The notes under the pieces were generated by a model. It searched no databases, had not been told where the DNA came from, and saw only the letters and a list, made by a program, of their open reading frames with translations. A stretch of DNA of 64,000 nt, from contig OY101115.1 in the NCBI GenBank assembly GCA_956465555.1, positions 1,054,001-1,118,000 of the forward strand, read 5' to 3'. Numbering within the stretch: the stretch's first letter is position 1; each line of letters starts with the position of its first letter. Below, in pieces: positions 32,601 to 43,647 of the stretch. The DNA comes from Nitzschia sp. pyKryTriq1 (taxonomy: Eukaryota; Bacillariophyta; Bacillariophyceae; Bacillariales; Bacillariaceae). Made by a program: the position numbers and the translations under genes.

Positions 32601-33527
32601 CTATTCTCGGTCAGAGGACGAGAAACCATTCAGCTCCCGGTGAACATTGTCGTATTTCCCCTTCATTTTCCATGTGCACTTTCCGTTGTGGCATATGCTT
32701 CGCAGTTCCTCGTCACTAGATACTTCTGGGAGCGACGACGACCCATCGTCTTCCGACGCTCCTCCTCCATTCATTCGTTCCGTTTCCCTTCGCGCTAGCT
32801 CCTTTGCTTTACGCATCGACCACTGACCAAAAGGTTCCCACCCAGTGCGCTCTCCGTGTAACTCAATCTTCTCTCGGCGTATTTCAGAGTGACATCGACA
32901 CCCAAACATTCGCTCCACTTTTACCACTTTTCCAGCGGGTCCATCAACAATTGAAAACGCAAACGGCGCGTACTTCTTCTTGCAGACTGCCACTCCAATC
33001 GTCTCACGCCCACACCACAGGCCTTCCCCCCATCGCTCGTTGATGGATTGAATCGCCATACTTTGCGTATCTGTAGAAGCCGATCGCGAAAACATACTTC
33101 CTCCATACATTTCACCACCAATTCCAACAGGATAGCCGCAAACGAATCCCAGAGGTACCCTGAAAAGTGATTGTACAAATAATGTGAGAAAACAGTCAAA
33201 AGTATAAAAGTGATGAGAATGAATTCAACAATCATTCACTCCAAGACTTGATGATTCGATGGTGCCAAACTAACACGAAGCCTAACGCCATCGATCGCCA
33301 GCCACGACCCACCACGACCGACTACACGCAACGCAAATCACTTACCGCCCTGGAATAGCGCTTGCAGCAACTTTGGATCAGTCAGAGGGAAGGATGCCGT
33401 AGTCTTCCCCATAGATTCGCTGCTCGTCTCTCTTGAGAGCTAGCTTCCGCTTGGATCGACGAAGGCCCCCATGTCCCTTGGTGAGGCCTTCCATTACGGT
33501 GGACTTTCGCTTACTTCGTCGTCTCAT
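32601..33527 (-). CDS. Candidate selenoprotein of unknown family (in-frame TGA at codon 50)
   Basis: Exon 1 is 33527-33346, intron 33345-33160 (GTAAGT...TTTTCAG, 186 bp), exon 2 33159-32601. The frames join exactly (I-P-G-R-V-P-L-G-F-V-C-G-Y-P-V) and give 247 codons including the final TAG, interrupted only by TGA at 33380-33378 (I-L-P-S-D-TGA-S-K-V-A-A). With the SECIS-like hairpin in the 3' UTR the simplest reading is that TGA encodes selenocysteine. Visible parts: a basic N-terminus (RRRSKRKS, RRSKRKLALKRDE), the Sec region, a Gly-rich stretch PVGIGGEMYGGSMFS, then WGEGLWCGRETIGVAVCKKK, FGCRCHSEIRRE, and an acidic/Ser C-terminus with ICHNGKC. No known selenoprotein family is recognised, and the Sec is not in a CxxU motif. 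Alternatives: a nonsense mutation, or translation from the ATG at 33110 that skips the TGA. Confidence 0.6.
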
Positions 33528-34333
33528 GATGGTGTGACGCTGATAGAAAAATGACCTGTAGTGTACGAGTACGAATGAATAGAGCTATGTACAGTAAACT
33601 TCGTCCAAGGTCCAAGCACGGCGCATCACGGTACTGCGTCTCCGAGAAGTTCGGATCACCGCCACACTTTCCAACCGAGACAAAGGAGAAGGAATAATCC
33701 ACGAATTTCGAGGACCTGGTACTTTGTCCACGCAGGGACTCCGTAGAGGGGGAATCGTGTGTCTCATTTGCGATTTTTTTAGTTCCGAGAGCGATGCTGC
33801 GTGCGAGGGAGACGTGGACCTTTTCTGTTGACGGCGGCCGGCGCGCGGAGGCATCAGCATCAATCAATCGATCATCATCGATCGCGCCAAATAAAAACCA
33901 ACGAGGATGGACGGAGAGCGAGAGTGGATGATGATGATGTGGCGTCAAAACATGCGAATTACATTATTATTTTAAAAGTACTGCAGACGTCAGCACTGCT
34001 GGGATTGGAGGCAGATGATTTTTTGAGATTGTACCAATTGCTCCCATTTTGAATTTGAAGCGTGAGAGGGGGGCGAGGATCAGTACTGGGACGTACCTGT
34101 ACCCTGCGGTACCCCTGGTACTGTACGAGTGTACCGGTGCGGGACTGTTTATGTACAGTATGTACTGTGGTCCAACAATATTTGTCTAATCTACGTAGCA
34201 GGGTAGCACGTAGTCTACCAGTAGTAAGATAAAAACTTCAAAACTGTAGGTCTCTACTAGTTGAGAGTAGCTAGCTTGATCTCGCAATGTACTCGAAGTA
34301 CAGGATAGGAGTAGTATTCTACATTCTTTTTTA
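33528..34333. other. Intergenic region upstream of the candidate selenoprotein gene
   Basis: About 800 bp; GTAC-type words at 34090-34140 (GTACCTGTACCCTGCGGTACC and relatives) and around 33562-33600, CATCATCATC-type runs near 33855-33945. A CCGGCGCGCGG GC patch lies near 33836-33848. No gene seen. Confidence 0.4.
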
Positions 34334-35794
34334 CTACCGGCAGCCACACCACTCGGTTCCACTTTGCAACTGAACAACTTCGGGACATATTTGCAGCAAT
34401 ACGTAGCTCATTCGGATACGATCTCGTTTCCATTCTGCTTGCTGACGAAAAGTTGGCTCGGCCAAACAACTGTGGACCTGATCTGCTGGATGATCTATGT
34501 ACAGCGGAGAAGAGGCTATGCTCAAGGTTCGTGCTGTTTCTGCAGCGACTAGCATGAAAGGATACAAACCGCTCACGGGGTCTGGTAAACGCAAAGATTC
34601 TGGGTATAAACGAATCATTTTGAACAACGATGTCTCATCAATACGACCACTTTCCAATGCGTAGTGCAGAGGCAATCGCCCTTGGTGGTCTTCCACCGTC
34701 ACGCTTTCCGGATATTCGTCGAGCAAGAGCTCGACTACAGACTTGAGTCGTTCAGCACCAGCGCGGTCAAAATGAGGCGGCACAAAGCGGTGCGTCACTG
34801 GTGGCATTTGTACAGCATGATGTATGGGTAGCATGCCCTGTTCGTCGAGGGTATAGACGTCCCCTGTAATGTTGAAAAGGGACTTATACTTAGGGTACAA
34901 AGCCAGTCGCAGAAGGAGAGGCGGGCATCGTGGAGCGGCGCATATCTCGTGGAGAGAGCATCCGTGAGGTTCACTGGAACAAGAAATACTCTGAGTTGAG
35001 CTCAATGCTCTGATCATCAATAATGAGTACAAAAGGTATTGCTCTGGAGCGATAACCGTCATCCACGACATCCCGTCGTTGACGTAGTCAATATTCTTGT
35101 CGCCCTTTTCCATTGAGATGGCCCATCGAAATCGTAGAACATTTTTCCACAGTAGAGAAAGAGGATTGTCTCCGTGTTTATCGTCTATCGAAACGATATT
35201 CGGGTCGGCCCTTAGGAGCATCTTCAGGACTTCTTTTTGAATGGTCATGTTATGGCCACACATGACATGCAGTGGATAAGATCCTCCTGCCATTGCAACG
35301 GATGCAAGGTGACGCCCTTCCCGTTTACTCTTCGGATCTTGACTTTCCATCAGCATAGCCACGATCGATTCGACATGCCAGGAATTTCGATAGATTGCCA
35401 TATGCAATGCCGTCACTCCTTTGCCATTCTGCTGCTCCAATGATGTTGGTACTGGCATAGTAGTAAATTCGTCGGCAATCCTTGACGACATCATCCCCAG
35501 CACTTCACCTTTACTGCAGTCGACAAAAGCATGGTGCCTCTCAAGTAAGGCCAAATAGTTTTTGATGGCTGTAGAAGGTGCATGCATGGCAAGCATTCGA
35601 TGTAGTGACGTGTCGCCATGACAGTCGTTCCCGTCCGCGCGATCCAAGAAATAAAACGTTGATAGCTGCGCCGCATCGTCAGTTCGATCGAATTTTCCTA
35701 TTGACAGATCATCTTCCTTATTCCAATCCAGAGATGGAAATTGGCGACTGGCCGACTTGATAATGCGGGACAGCTCCCGGTCAACTTCGTCCAT
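34334..35794 (-). CDS. Ankyrin-repeat protein, 486 aa
   Basis: Single exon. An N-terminal segment (MDEVDRELSRIIKSASRQFPSLDW) is followed by ankyrin-type repeats whose sequence signature is H/Y-x-x-L/C plus P-L-H: GDTSLHRMLAMH, GVTALHMAIYRN, SYPLHVMCGHN, DNPLSLLWKN, CSLHEICAAP, MLPIHHAVQMP and GRLPLHYALESG. These repeats, with spacing wider than the canonical 33 residues, are common in large diatom ankyrin families of unknown role; they mediate protein-protein contact. The C-terminal part (GLYPFMLVAAETARTLSIAS...FEVLQICPEVVQLQ) is helical and may hold a last degenerate repeat. No transmembrane segment or signal peptide is visible. Confidence 0.85.
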   Translation of the reverse strand: MDEVDRELSRIIKSASRQFPSLDWNKEDDLSIGKFDRTDDAAQLSTFYFLDRADGNDCHGDTSLHRMLAMHAPSTAIKNYLALLERHHAFVDCSKGEVLGMMSSRIADEFTTMPVPTSLEQQNGKGVTALHMAIYRNSWHVESIVAMLMESQDPKSKREGRHLASVAMAGGSYPLHVMCGHNMTIQKEVLKMLLRADPNIVSIDDKHGDNPLSLLWKNVLRFRWAISMEKGDKNIDYVNDGMSWMTVIAPEQYLLYSLLMIRALSSTQSISCSSEPHGCSLHEICAAPRCPPLLLRLALYPKYKSLFNITGDVYTLDEQGMLPIHHAVQMPPVTHRFVPPHFDRAGAERLKSVVELLLDEYPESVTVEDHQGRLPLHYALESGRIDETSLFKMIRLYPESLRLPDPVSGLYPFMLVAAETARTLSIASSPLYIDHPADQVHSCLAEPTFRQQAEWKRDRIRMSYVLLQICPEVVQLQSGTEWCGCR

Positions 35795-36361
35795 TTCTGC
35801 AATTCGTTCTCACTTTTCTCAAGTTGCTCTAGAGTTCTGATGGACGTCTAGCAGAGGGGTACTGTAGAGTATAGCTCACTTGACTTTATGAGCAAAGAAC
35901 TTTCAAGACAGTGTTTTCGAAGTTGGACTTCTTGATTCTCCAAAGCAAGTGTCAATGGATATTTCCGTTTCGAGGGAATGTCTCGAGAAGGACGACAAGA
36001 ATAGGAAGCCCGACAGATATGTTTCCACTTTTATCGTCATCATCGATCATCCTGTTGTTGACATCATCAACATCAATGCAGAAAGTGAGAAATTGTGAAA
36101 GCACCGATGACGACATCATCCCATGAGAATTCCAACCTACGTCACATTTTTTTAATTATAATTATTCATCGCGCGTATCTACAGTTTGTATTGCTACTTT
36201 TATCGCATATGAATGACGTTATTTAAGGGACACTCCTAAAAATGCTGTCACTTACTATTATGTTATACACTACTGGATGGGTGCACTCTACGTACAGTAG
36301 TACTGTACCTGGCTGGTACTGTACCAGTAACCATACCGTGGTCTGTACACGCCCCGCCTGG

Positions 36362-36470
36362 GGTGGTAGTCTCTCTACTACTAGGTAGTAGAGAGCTCTC
36401 TCTCTACTATCTCTAGTAGTAGTAGCTACTACAGAGTAGAGTAGTCTACTACTAGTAGACAGTAGACAGG
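36362..36470. repeat. CTACTAG / CTAGTAG palindromic simple-sequence patch
   Basis: Low-complexity DNA built from CTACT, AGTAG and CTCTCT words in both orientations, able to pair with itself at many registers. Confidence 0.8.
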
Positions 36471-36555
36471 ACGATTACTTACCCCCGCACATTCGGTACC
36501 GTATGTCAAGCCATCACTCGATCACAAGTTTTCATCGAGGATCTCTACTAGCGAT

Positions 36556-36590
36556 TCTCTCTCTCTCTCTCTCTCTCTAGCTAGCTAGTA
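36556..36590. repeat. (TC)n dinucleotide run followed by TAGC repeats
   Basis: About 11 TC units (36556-36578) that run straight into three TAGC tetranucleotide units. Confidence 0.9.
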
Positions 36591-36862
36591 GAGAAGCTCG
36601 AGCTATGAGAAGTAGCTAGTACTAGAGGTGCTAGTACTGGTACCTTCTTCAGACGACTGCTGCGTCTCACCTTCTCCGAGCCCAATCTGCTGTCCCTCGC
36701 TGAAGGTGCGACAGTAGATAGTACTATAAATCGCTAGGACATACAACCAATGTGGTGGTCGAAGCTGTGCAATGTTGCAGGTTTCAAAGTTCCGTGTGAT
36801 AGATGATGGTAGACCACTGACAACAAAAACTGATCATTCTAATTCTGGCGGTCTCTATTACG

Positions 36863-37654
36863 CTAGCCAAAGGCACCTTCGATCGGCGGCGTAGGGGGCG
36901 ACTGTCCCACTGAACCTGCTTCTAGAGCTTCTCTCAAAACCACCAACGTAAGTGTCCCCACCCGCATAGACTGTAGAAGGATAGCTCGGTCCATCTCAGA
37001 AAGATCACTTGCAGTAGTGATACTGTTATCGTCTTTCATCAAGTCCTCCACTGATATCGTCAAGGTTTCGTCCATCTTGTACATCTTTGCCATTCGATCA
37101 ATAAAAGGACCGTATTTTTCTCTAAGTTCGGTAGGGATGGAATCGGACACGGCCGTCTTTTGGACAGTCGGATGATCTATCGTCAACAAAGTCAAATATA
37201 CGAGCGAACACCACGTGTACCTTAGGTTTATTTCTTCGGGCATCAAAGGGCGATTCGCTGTTTCATTCGGGCACTCGGATAAGGCTTTTTGGACGACATC
37301 AATAGGAAATCCGAATTGGTAGCTGGACATGGCGGCGGCAATAAACATTTTCAAAACGTCCACGTAGCCACTGCTGAGTTGCATGCACGCATGGACGAAC
37401 GAGACTTCCAGGACTTGAGCAACTCCATCCGGCGTGGTTGTGTCTGGTAGAGTATAGTTCGTTCCGTCGTACAATTGTGGAGTGCTTGCATGTAGCTTCA
37501 TATTCCATGTTGAAGGAAAAAATGTAGACCGGCAAGTACTGTCCTGAACACGATGGCGCTGATGGTGATTTCTGCTCACCAAGAAGCAATGGCACTTGTT
37601 TATTGCAGCCAAGAACAGAACCAGAATGGAACAAAAATTCATTATTTTCATCAT
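36863..37654 (-). CDS. Unknown protein with signal peptide, possibly plastid-targeted, 263 aa
   Basis: Intronless. The N-terminus (MNFCSILVLFLAAINKCHC|FLVSRN) is a good signal peptide followed by Phe at the predicted cleavage site and a basic, Ser/His-rich stretch with no acidic residues for 25 positions, the layout of a diatom plastid presequence. The mature part starts near LHASTPQLYDGTNY and is helical: VLEVSFVHACMQLSSGYVDVLKMFIAAAMSSYQFGFPIDVVQKAL, LRYTWCSLVYLTLLTIDHP, LREKYGPFIDRMAKMYKMDETL. The C-terminus is Pro/Gly-rich (PPTPPIEGAFG). No known domain. No membrane span in the mature part is long enough to be certain. Confidence 0.65.
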   Translation of the reverse strand: MMKIMNFCSILVLFLAAINKCHCFLVSRNHHQRHRVQDSTCRSTFFPSTWNMKLHASTPQLYDGTNYTLPDTTTPDGVAQVLEVSFVHACMQLSSGYVDVLKMFIAAAMSSYQFGFPIDVVQKALSECPNETANRPLMPEEINLRYTWCSLVYLTLLTIDHPTVQKTAVSDSIPTELREKYGPFIDRMAKMYKMDETLTISVEDLMKDDNSITTASDLSEMDRAILLQSMRVGTLTLVVLREALEAGSVGQSPPTPPIEGAFG

Positions 37655-38361
37655 CGTCGCCGTCGCTTTGATTTTCTTTTGTTTTCTTGTTCTTCTCTGA
37701 GATTTTTATTGGTCGGTGCCGCTCTTTTGACTATGTGAAAGGAAAAACAAAGAGGAAGATTATATGATGACGATGAAGGAATGAATGAATGAATGCAGGA
37801 ATGGACGACTCCTCTCAGACCGACCGACGAGGAGAGTGCATGTTTTGTGGTTTGTAGTTTGTGGATCTTTGGTAAATGTATGTCCGCCATCCGTTCTGCA
37901 CGGTCGGCTGGCGCGAATCCGGCGCGCCACCCAATCTACAGTACTAAAAAATCGTCATTTTGGCAACAACAAAAAAGGGGAGAGAAGATGATGCATGCAA
38001 CAACACGATGGCGGATGACCTGCGTGCGCGATGAATGGGCGAAGACGACGCGACGGGCGACGGGCGATGTGATGGGATCGATCGCGAAGAATCATCATGG
38101 AGCCAACGGCAAACACATCAGTTCTCCGTCAGCCGCCAAGAGAAATACTCCTACCGGTACCATACTGTAGTGTTTCCATTGCAACTATATAAAGGACCGC
38201 ACTCTTCCGTCAAGCTAAAGCAACCAAGTCCATCTCATCGATCGAAACAAACGGCCGAATACTAAAATTTCCGAGCTAGAACGCCGCAAGTGGATCTTTT
38301 TTCAATCCAAAACTACTACTGAAGTAAACTACTGGTACTGTACAAGAAATCTGTCGACGCC
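37655..38361. other. Divergent intergenic region
   Basis: Promoter region of the unknown plastid-type gene (minus) and the CorC-type transporter gene (plus). It contains a GAATGAATGAATG tract near 37779-37791, one CCTACCGGTACCATACTGTAG word near 38150-38170, and a possible TATA-like TATATAAAGG at 38186-38195. No gene seen. Confidence 0.45.
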
Positions 38362-40716
38362 ATGGGGACGATACGTATCAACGCAGTAGTGCTCCTTCCG
38401 CTTATATTGGCTGTCGCTTTCCAGCGTGCCGATGGATTCGGTGTCTCGAGCAGCAGAAGCATATTTTCAAAGAGGAGTGCGAGCCCCAGAGTGCAACACA
38501 TTCCCATTACTCCAACAACAACAACAACAACAACAACAACGTGTACACCTATTTCGGATTCTACCTTCCAATCTTCGAGGAACAATCATTGCGGGGAGTC
38601 ATTCAGGAAGAGCCGCTGGTATTCAAGACTGAACCCTATTTCCAAGATTAGAAAAGCAGGGAAAGGGCAGCCTCGATTCCCAGGGGCGAAGACTAGTAAA
38701 CGTGCTATGTTTATCGGCGCGGCATCGATGTTGGTGACATTAGTGGCTAGGCCGACTGTGGCGTTGGCAATGGGAGGGGGTATGGGCCCGAAAGGACCAG
38801 TGGCTCCGATGCAAAGGTAGGTTTGGAATGAATCGGGTGAAGAGTCCTATTCTCGGCTGGACATTGATCACTCATTTGCTGATTTCTTCTTCCCTTCGAC
38901 CACCACAGAAAACAGATGTTGTCACTCGCTGGACTCTTCGTCGCCTTATTTGTAGCTCTAGCACTTTTGCACGCGGCGGAGATTGCAATTACTACTCTTT
39001 ATCCCTGGAAAGTTCGAGAATTTGCTGAAGACGAAGAAAAGCAGGGGAAACCGGGTACATTTAAGATTCTCAACGAAGATATCACCAGAGTTTTGACCAC
39101 CATCCTCGTCGCTTCAACGGCGTGTTCCATTTTCGCTACCACCGTATTTACCCACCTTGTCGCTGCTTCATTTGGTTCAAAGGGGGAGCGATATGGTGCT
39201 CTGGCTTTGACGGCTCTGACGTTGTTTTTTGTAGAATTGCTGCCCAAATCAATCGGAGTGACAAACGCTGAGGGTGTTGCTCGAGTTATGACTCCGCCAA
39301 TCAATGTCATGTCGACGGTGGTCAGTCCTCTTGGAATTTCACTGAGTTGGCTGGCAAAGAAGGTTTTGACACTTCTTGGCCTCAACGATAAGGACTCTGG
39401 AGACAGCATCTCAGACTCACAGCTTCGTTTGATTGTAACCGGGGCCAGGGACTCCGGAACCATCGATCACGGCGAACAGGAAATGATTCAAGGTGTTCTT
39501 GATCTGCAGAATCAACGAGTCAAAGAAATAATGAGGCCACGTGTCGAAGTTGTTGCTGTTCCCAAAGATATGAGCGTTGCTTCAGTTCTCGGCGTTGTTC
39601 GCGAAAGTGGTTATAGCCGTATTCCCGTATACGACGGAGAAATCGACAATATCGTTGGTATTGTGTTGGCGAAGAGTGTGCTGGACTTCTTCGTGAAAGG
39701 TGTTCTAGTGGATGAGGATGTTATTCGCAAGATTCGACCCAATGCCGCAGATGCAGACTCAGACGACGATGACGTAGGAAAGGACGTGAGCAAACTTTAC
39801 TCAGCAGAAGACATTCCAGTGAAGAAATCTCGCTCCGGTGACGGCGACCAATATGTTAAGCCTTTGACTGGTCAGGAGTTGACCTCGCGCATGGAGAGGT
39901 CGATCAGTGATGCAGGACTGATCGAATCTTGCTATTTTGTTCCTGAAACGGCCAATGGTTGGTCCGTACTGCAAGAAATGAGAAAGAGACGAGTTCATAT
40001 GGCAGTTGTCGTGGACGAGTACGGAGGAACCGAAGGCTTGGTGTCGCTTGAGGATATTGTGGAAGAAGTTGTCGGGGAAATCTACGACGAAGACGATGTA
40101 AGTTCCCATGTGTTTCTCGTTCACTGTCCATATACGTAATGATGGCGCGTCTGACTTTTTTTTGTAGGATGAAGAGTTTGATTTCTCTGAGGATTCGATC
40201 GCACTGCAAGAAGACGGATCGTTTATCATCAGAGGCGATGCCGACCTCGACGATTGCGATGCCATCCTCAGCCTGAAGCTCGAAGAAGCAGAAACGGCGC
40301 TGAAAGATTTTGCGACTCTGAGTGGATTCTTATGCATGTGTTCTGGAGAGATCCCGCATATTGGAGACTTCGTCATGTGCAGAGGCTGGTGCTTCGAGAT
40401 CCTACATGCAGATGACAAGAGGATTTTGCAGGTGAAGGTGGAACGTCTCGTGGGTGGCTTCACAGACGGATCGGACGACGAGGACGAAGACAATGGTGGT
40501 CCGCTCAGGGCTTTCTTGAAGAGAAATTTGGGCGGCGAAGAGAACGTAGATGGCGGTGTAAATGGGGCATCGGAGTCTGATGTTGACGAGGAGCTAGAAC
40601 GCGCCCGTGCTGAAAACAATGAAGCGGCTCGGGAGGTGGAGCGAATGGTAGAAACGAGCAGAACCAAAGTAGAACTCACCTCTGAAGCTTTATCGAAAGC
40701 AGACAAGGCAACGTGA
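38362..40716 (+). CDS. CorC/HlyC-type (DUF21 + CBS) ion transporter, CNNM/MGR-like
   Basis: Three exons, 38362-38816, 38909-40097 and 40168-40716, all joining in frame (P-M-Q-R-K-Q-M and E-D-D | D-E-E-F); 730 aa. An N-terminal signal peptide (INAVVLLPLILAVAFQRADG) followed by F-G-V-S-S and a Ser/Arg-rich, basic region suggests plastid import. Then the DUF21 membrane domain (MLSLAGLFVALFVALALLHAAEIAITTLYPWK, IFATTVFTHLVAASF, ALTALTLFFVELLPKSIGVTNAE), the CBS pair starting IMRPRVEVVAVPKDMSVASV and including YSRIPVYDGEIDNIVGIV, a second half HMAVVVDEYGGTEGLVSLEDIVEEVVGEIYDE, and the C-terminal CorC_HlyC domain. Plant chloroplast relatives (MGR8/MGR9) move Mg2+, and bacterial CorC exports Mg2+/Co2+, so Mg2+ handling is the likely role. 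A Thr tract is encoded by the ACA repeat at 38514-38540. The tail is an acidic and Glu/Ala-rich helix. Confidence 0.88.
38514..38540. repeat. (ACA)n run inside the transporter coding sequence
   Basis: About nine ACA units encode a polythreonine stretch (PITP followed by T repeats) in the presequence of the CorC-type protein; being a triplet repeat it can change length without a frameshift. Confidence 0.85.
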
Positions 40717-40902
40717 GTCGCAACTAATCCAGTAATTCTAAAAAAAGAGAACAAGAACAATTCGCAGTAGTACGCTGGTTTACTAGTTAGGTTGATCGGG
40801 TCAAGCACAGACCTCGAAACAACACTTTAGCTAAGGAATCGAAAGGGTATGTGAATACCCACCCTTTCATAATGATCGTAGAGCTGGTTTGTTGCTGCGG
40901 CT

Positions 40903-43647
40903 CTAGACAGAGTCTTCCCTTGCGCTCTCGCCAGCTTCGGTCTGAATCCCCGCTTCTGTTTTGGATGGAGTTGCCGCGGCACTGGGGGCCTTCGCACCCG
41001 CTGCAGCAGTCGTCACTCCAACGCCCTTTTGTGCTAGCGGAGAAGATTGTGAAGGCGAAGAAGTCCGATTTGGCGAATATCCGCTGTATGCGCCGTAGCC
41101 ATAGCCAAAGTTTGCTTGTGGTGACATCATGAACTGAGTGGCCGGTGAGGGGGGCACATAGCCCGCCTCACCATTGCCGTAGTAGCCATAGGAGGGATAT
41201 TGCTGCCGAAGTAGTAGAGGCTGTGCGCTCACAGAAGCGTTGTTCGCATCTTCGACCGTTTCTGGTCCCCTACCTTCCGGTGATGAATGCAGCGTTCGAG
41301 ACGGAGTCTGTGGTGCACCCATACCTTGGGGGCTGGCAATACCCATCATAGCGAGAGTTGTGTGATCTAGATGACCCCAGAAGGGAGAGGCGGGGCTGTA
41401 CTTGTACGGCGTGTGTTCCCCGTCGAGTTGCGTCTGTGGCGTCGGCTGCTCACCAAAATGAGTGTTGGGAGGATAGGATGCCATCTGTCCCCCGTCAACC
41501 GCAAGAGAACTTGGCGTCCCTGGATCCGTCGGGGCGGCACCTGCTTCAGGCTGGATTGCGCCACCTTGGCCCTGACCATCCCATGCTGCCCTGCCAAAGT
41601 GTTCCGAAGCATATACTTCTGGTGTGTAGTCGGGCTGCATTACCGGATTGTAGACACCCGGCTGCATGGGCGGTGGTTGGTGGTACATGCCAGGATGGGG
41701 TTGAAAGTACTGTGGGTGATGCATAGCACCAGGGTACATATTCATATCATAGGGTTGTGGGGGAAAGCTTTCCCCAGAAATACCAGATTGCTCACTGTGA
41801 TCATCGCCATAGTGATACATTGGGTGTTGGTGCCAGCCGCCATACCATTGAGGATGCTGTGGAGGGTAACCCCAGTGAGGCCGCCGCAAATTAGCTGGTG
41901 AGGGGCCGCCATTGACTACGACAGGTCCACGAGACGCCGAGGAAGCGCCATTTTGACGAGGATACGTGGGAGGTGGGCCCTAAAAGGCAAAAAAGAAAAA
42001 TGTTGAGATCATGTAAGATGATGCGTGTAGGAGAAAATTGAGTCAGCGAGGAAAGTCTTACCGAAGAATGTTGCGCCGCTCCATTTTTCTTGGACTTTAC
42101 TTCTGGTGTTTGGTGAGTGGTTTTATTTGATGTATCCTTGCCCGTTCGACGTTCGTTCTCTGAACCGTTACCTGCCATTTGGGCTCTTGCAGAGGCCATA
42201 GCGCGGAGGTATTGCTCATCGATTTGACTTCGAAGAAGCGGGCTGTCGACATCGCCGGGCTCTGAGAGAGGCCGGAGCTTTAGCTGCGATACAAGCGATC
42301 GCAGAGTTTTTTCAGAATCAGGACTTGTATCTGTCCAGCCGGTGAAATGCTCTAAGCATTCCATCCATCTATCTGAATCAAACAAGGAGATCGACGCAAG
42401 GTGGTCCGATACTGCGCACACTTCTTCTCGCAAGAAAACTGCTACGGGTGAGACAGAAGTCTTGACGTCGACGCCGTTGCGTTTGAGCTTCTTGATGCAT
42501 CGAGCCAGAAACTTGTGATAATGAATCAGGGGCCAAAGATATCTGTTTTGAGAGCAAAGGCAACATGTGAGTATGGAGATTCGGTTTCAGGAGAAACAAT
42601 TGCATACGACGACGAAGCGTAGACTTACCTCCACCTTTTGTTGTGACTCTTTGGTTCAATCCAAGGATTTTTGCCACTCTTGGCCTCCCACCAACTCCGT
42701 GAAGGCTTCCAGAGTTGCGTCCGACTGCCGTTAGAAAGGGATGCCAGCGGGTTCTCGTAGTCTCGTTCGCCTATCGCTTGGAGAAAGGTCGGGGGGCAAG
42801 CATTGATGGATCTCGACTCGTCGTTGACACGAGAATCAATTGTATCGAGTAACCATCTTTCTTCGTCGACCAAGGCGGCATTGATCATAGAGCTAGATGA
42901 AGTCAACGGCTCCTTTGGGTGACCATTCACGGCCACAACGAGGGGGTCGTATTCTTCGTGCAGATCTTCCGGGTTTCGATTGTACCCAGAATCATCCAAC
43001 GAGGCCATCGTTGAGGCTTCCTTGTTGATGTCGTGGATCACAGCGTAGAAAGAAACTCGATCAACCAGGGCATCAGACAACTCCCGCTTCAAGTCCTCAT
43101 GAAGGGAAAAGTGGGGTAGCCCCGATTCTTCTTTGGAAGGAGGAGTTGAAGCGTTGGTTTGGGCGGAGCTAGGCTCCATGGAAGACTCCTCTGCCAGTTC
43201 GTTGGTGAAATCAGCAACTCCAGTAGGCGAGAAGACGCTCGCTGTAGCTTGTTTCTTTGTAGCCTGTTTGAGAACTGGCGTATCTCCGGCGGCGGTGGAG
43301 GGTTCGATGTACAGCTCTTCAAAGGCTTCCGTGAGATTCCGCCGCGGGATTGCACTCGATTCTGTCGCTCTGAAGGTAGGATCTTCCATAGATCCCCCAA
43401 CCGGGACACAGCCAACCAAACTATCGGAGGAGCTTCGAGACATGCTCTGTAATGGGCTTGATGACAACGTCCGAAGAATCGCAGGGTCCACAGAATGGTC
43501 AAATTTCTCTGGCAGCAACGACAGAGAGGTACTACCGGATATCGGTCGGAAGCAATTGTGATCCGATGCTTGATCTGAGCCCACTAAGCGACCAGTGGAT
43601 AGAAAATGGGACCATGAGTCCATGTCGTCGTTTGCGCAAGGTTCCAT
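40903..43647 (-). CDS. Large diatom protein of unknown function (SWWEAKSGKNPW domain; Pro/Gln/Tyr-rich C-terminus)
   Basis: Three exons, 43647-42629, 42542-42062 and 41979-40903, in frame across both introns (K-R-W-R | Y-L-W-P-L and Q-H-S-S | G-P-P-P-T); 858 aa from the ATG at 43647 (MEPCANDDMDSW). Residues 1-320 are Ser/Asp-rich and probably disordered. Then comes a compact, highly basic and aromatic block: RSWWEAKSGKNPWIEPK, SHNKRWRYLWPLIHYHKF, LARCIKKLKRNGVDVKTS, VSPVAVFLREEVCAVSDHLA, which looks like a folded domain; I recall nearly identical blocks in other diatom proteins but have not searched. The C-terminal 360 residues are rich in P, Q, Y, H and G (QPHPGMYHQPPPMQPG), prion-like in composition. 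Such architecture fits an RNA-granule, coactivator or scaffold protein. No catalytic motif is visible. Confidence 0.8.

Larger units (their letters stand above)
35795..36862. other. Repeat-rich intergenic region
   Basis: About 1.07 kb with no gene. It holds GTAC words at 36295-36350, a dense CTACTAG/CTAGTAG palindromic patch at 36362-36470, and a TC-dinucleotide run with TAGC tetranucleotides at 36556-36590. Sequence at 36140-36240 is AT-rich. Confidence 0.55.

Noticed and set aside
33110-33320. An alternative reading in which the protein starts MGKTTASFPLTDPKLLQAL in another frame
   Set aside because: This frame is open in exon 1, but its phase does not fit exon 2 across the intron: it leads to a shorter reading with no resemblance to the exon 2 frame, whereas the TGA-containing frame fits exactly.
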